NCBI GenBank assembly: GCA_003193925.1
Contig: PSPG01000015.1
Location: 1 to 14,108, forward strand
Reading direction: 5' to 3'
DNA length: 14,108 nt
Source of the DNA: Candidatus Thalassarchaeum betae
GTDB taxonomy: Archaea > Thermoplasmatota > Poseidoniia > Poseidoniales > Thalassarchaeaceae
Below, piece by piece: positions 13,649-14,108 of the stretch (position 1 is its first letter; every line of letters starts with the position of its first letter). The notes beneath the pieces were generated by a model that had not been told where the DNA came from, made no database searches, and was given only the letters and a program-made list of their open reading frames with translations. The translations under genes and the position numbers were made by a program.

Positions 13649-14108
13649 CACGCATCACCCCCCAAAGCGCCCTGCCACGAGGTCTTGAGTTCCGCCATAG
13701 AGGCTCTCAGTACCTCGGTATCACGGTAGTTGACTGTGATGTCGTCGCTTTCCTCGACCACGCCGAGGAGGGTGCATGAGTTGCCCTCCATCGCTTTGGC
13801 GAAGTCCTCGGAGACGCCGGGGGCAACGCTGACGAGGATGCGGCCGAGGCTCTCGCCGAACAGCGCGCCCCACTCATCGAGGTGGCTGCAGTCGCTCTCG
13901 AGCCCGGCGATGTCCGCGGAAGCTCCTGCGTCGGCGCCGAAGCAGCACTCTGTCAGTGCCACCGCGAGGCCGCCATCGCTGCAGTCGTGGGCGCTCGCTA
14001 CCAAGCCGTCTGACATCGCCGATGTCAGTGCGCGGTACATCGCTAGATTGCGCTCGGGGTTGATGCGCGGAATTTCGCCGCCAATACCCCCCGAGCACTC
14101 GTCTCGGA
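13648..14108 (-). CDS. purL: Phosphoribosylformylglycinamidine synthase subunit PurL, C-terminal part
   Basis: ATP-dependent synthetase subunit of FGAM synthase. The reading frame is open to the window edge and covers about the last 152 residues. Conserved landmarks are ECSGGIGGEIPRINPERN followed by MYRALTSAMSDGLVASAHDC and SDGGLAVALTE, the AIRS-C-type segment of PurL (HD and SDGG are part of the active-site helix region). GESLGRILVSV and the closing region follow. An internal ATG at 14040 is not the start; the gene enters from beyond 14108. The stop overlaps the purQ start, giving a purL-purQ operon with coupled translation. Confidence 0.92.
   Translation of the reverse strand, partial: RDECSGGIGGEIPRINPERNLAMYRALTSAMSDGLVASAHDCSDGGLAVALTECCFGADAGASADIAGLESDCSHLDEWGALFGESLGRILVSVAPGVSEDFAKAMEGNSCTLLGVVEESDDITVNYRDTEVLRASMAELKTSWQGALGGDA
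13654..13659 (-). promoter_or_regulatory. Shine-Dalgarno of purQ inside the purL end
   Basis: GGTGAT on the minus strand, within a GGGGGGTGAT run, lies 5 nt before the purQ ATG at 13648 and decides between ATG 13648 and GTG 13651. Confidence 0.55.

Overview
The window reads as a high-GC (roughly 60%) genomic segment of a planktonic euryarchaeon, most likely of the Thermoplasmatota / marine group II-III (Poseidoniia-like) type. That placement is inference. It rests on TATA-like boxes about 25 nt before start codons (leaderless mRNAs), an archaeal-size AlaX, a surface-anchored esterase with Asp-rich thrombospondin type 3 repeats, a lipobox peptidase, and an overlapping purL-purQ pair. No rRNA, complete tRNA, CRISPR array, transposase or phage gene was found.

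Layout. 1-242 (-): 5' end of a GroES co-chaperonin gene with its own Shine-Dalgarno and TATA-like box. 334-492 (-): decayed C-terminal stub of uvrA, too short for ordinary gene calling. 486-935 (-): HAD-family phosphatase, divergent from 1001-1816 (+), a dimethylarginine/arginine-deiminase-family hydrolase. 1859-2437 (+): two-helix envelope protein from a leaderless promoter. 2469-4196 (+): M28 zinc peptidase lipoprotein. 4249-4539 (+): small helix-turn-helix protein with a TATA box and a perfect palindrome in front of it. 4540-4692: convergent gap with an 11-bp inverted repeat. 4693-6266 (-): site-2-protease-like M50 peptidase overlapping, by ATGA, the upstream alanyl-tRNA editing gene. 6311-6799 (-): unknown protein with an N-terminal zinc-knuckle-like Cys cluster. 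6882-9161 (-): secreted PHB-depolymerase-like esterase with 66-bp-period Asp-rich repeats and a C-terminal membrane anchor. 9281-11605 (+): ABC-2 exporter ATPase, permease and GNAT acetyltransferase in one tight operon. 11692-12801 (-): four-helix membrane protein with a C-terminal PA14 domain. 12833-14108 (-): purQ and the 3' part of purL, overlapping by one base.

How it fits together. The secreted peptidase, the surface esterase and perhaps the PA14 protein fit a heterotrophic cell that degrades proteins, polyesters and polysaccharides at its surface. The M50 protease and ABC exporter belong to envelope maintenance. PurL/PurQ, AlaX and GroES are housekeeping. GroES and the uvrA remnant are bacterial-type genes, suggesting past transfer followed by partial loss. 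I see no clear new defence or mobile system. The most notable items are the uvrA stub, the palindrome at the HTH gene, the expanding 66-bp repeat array, the PA14 membrane fusion, and inverted repeats in the HAD/DDAH divergent promoter.
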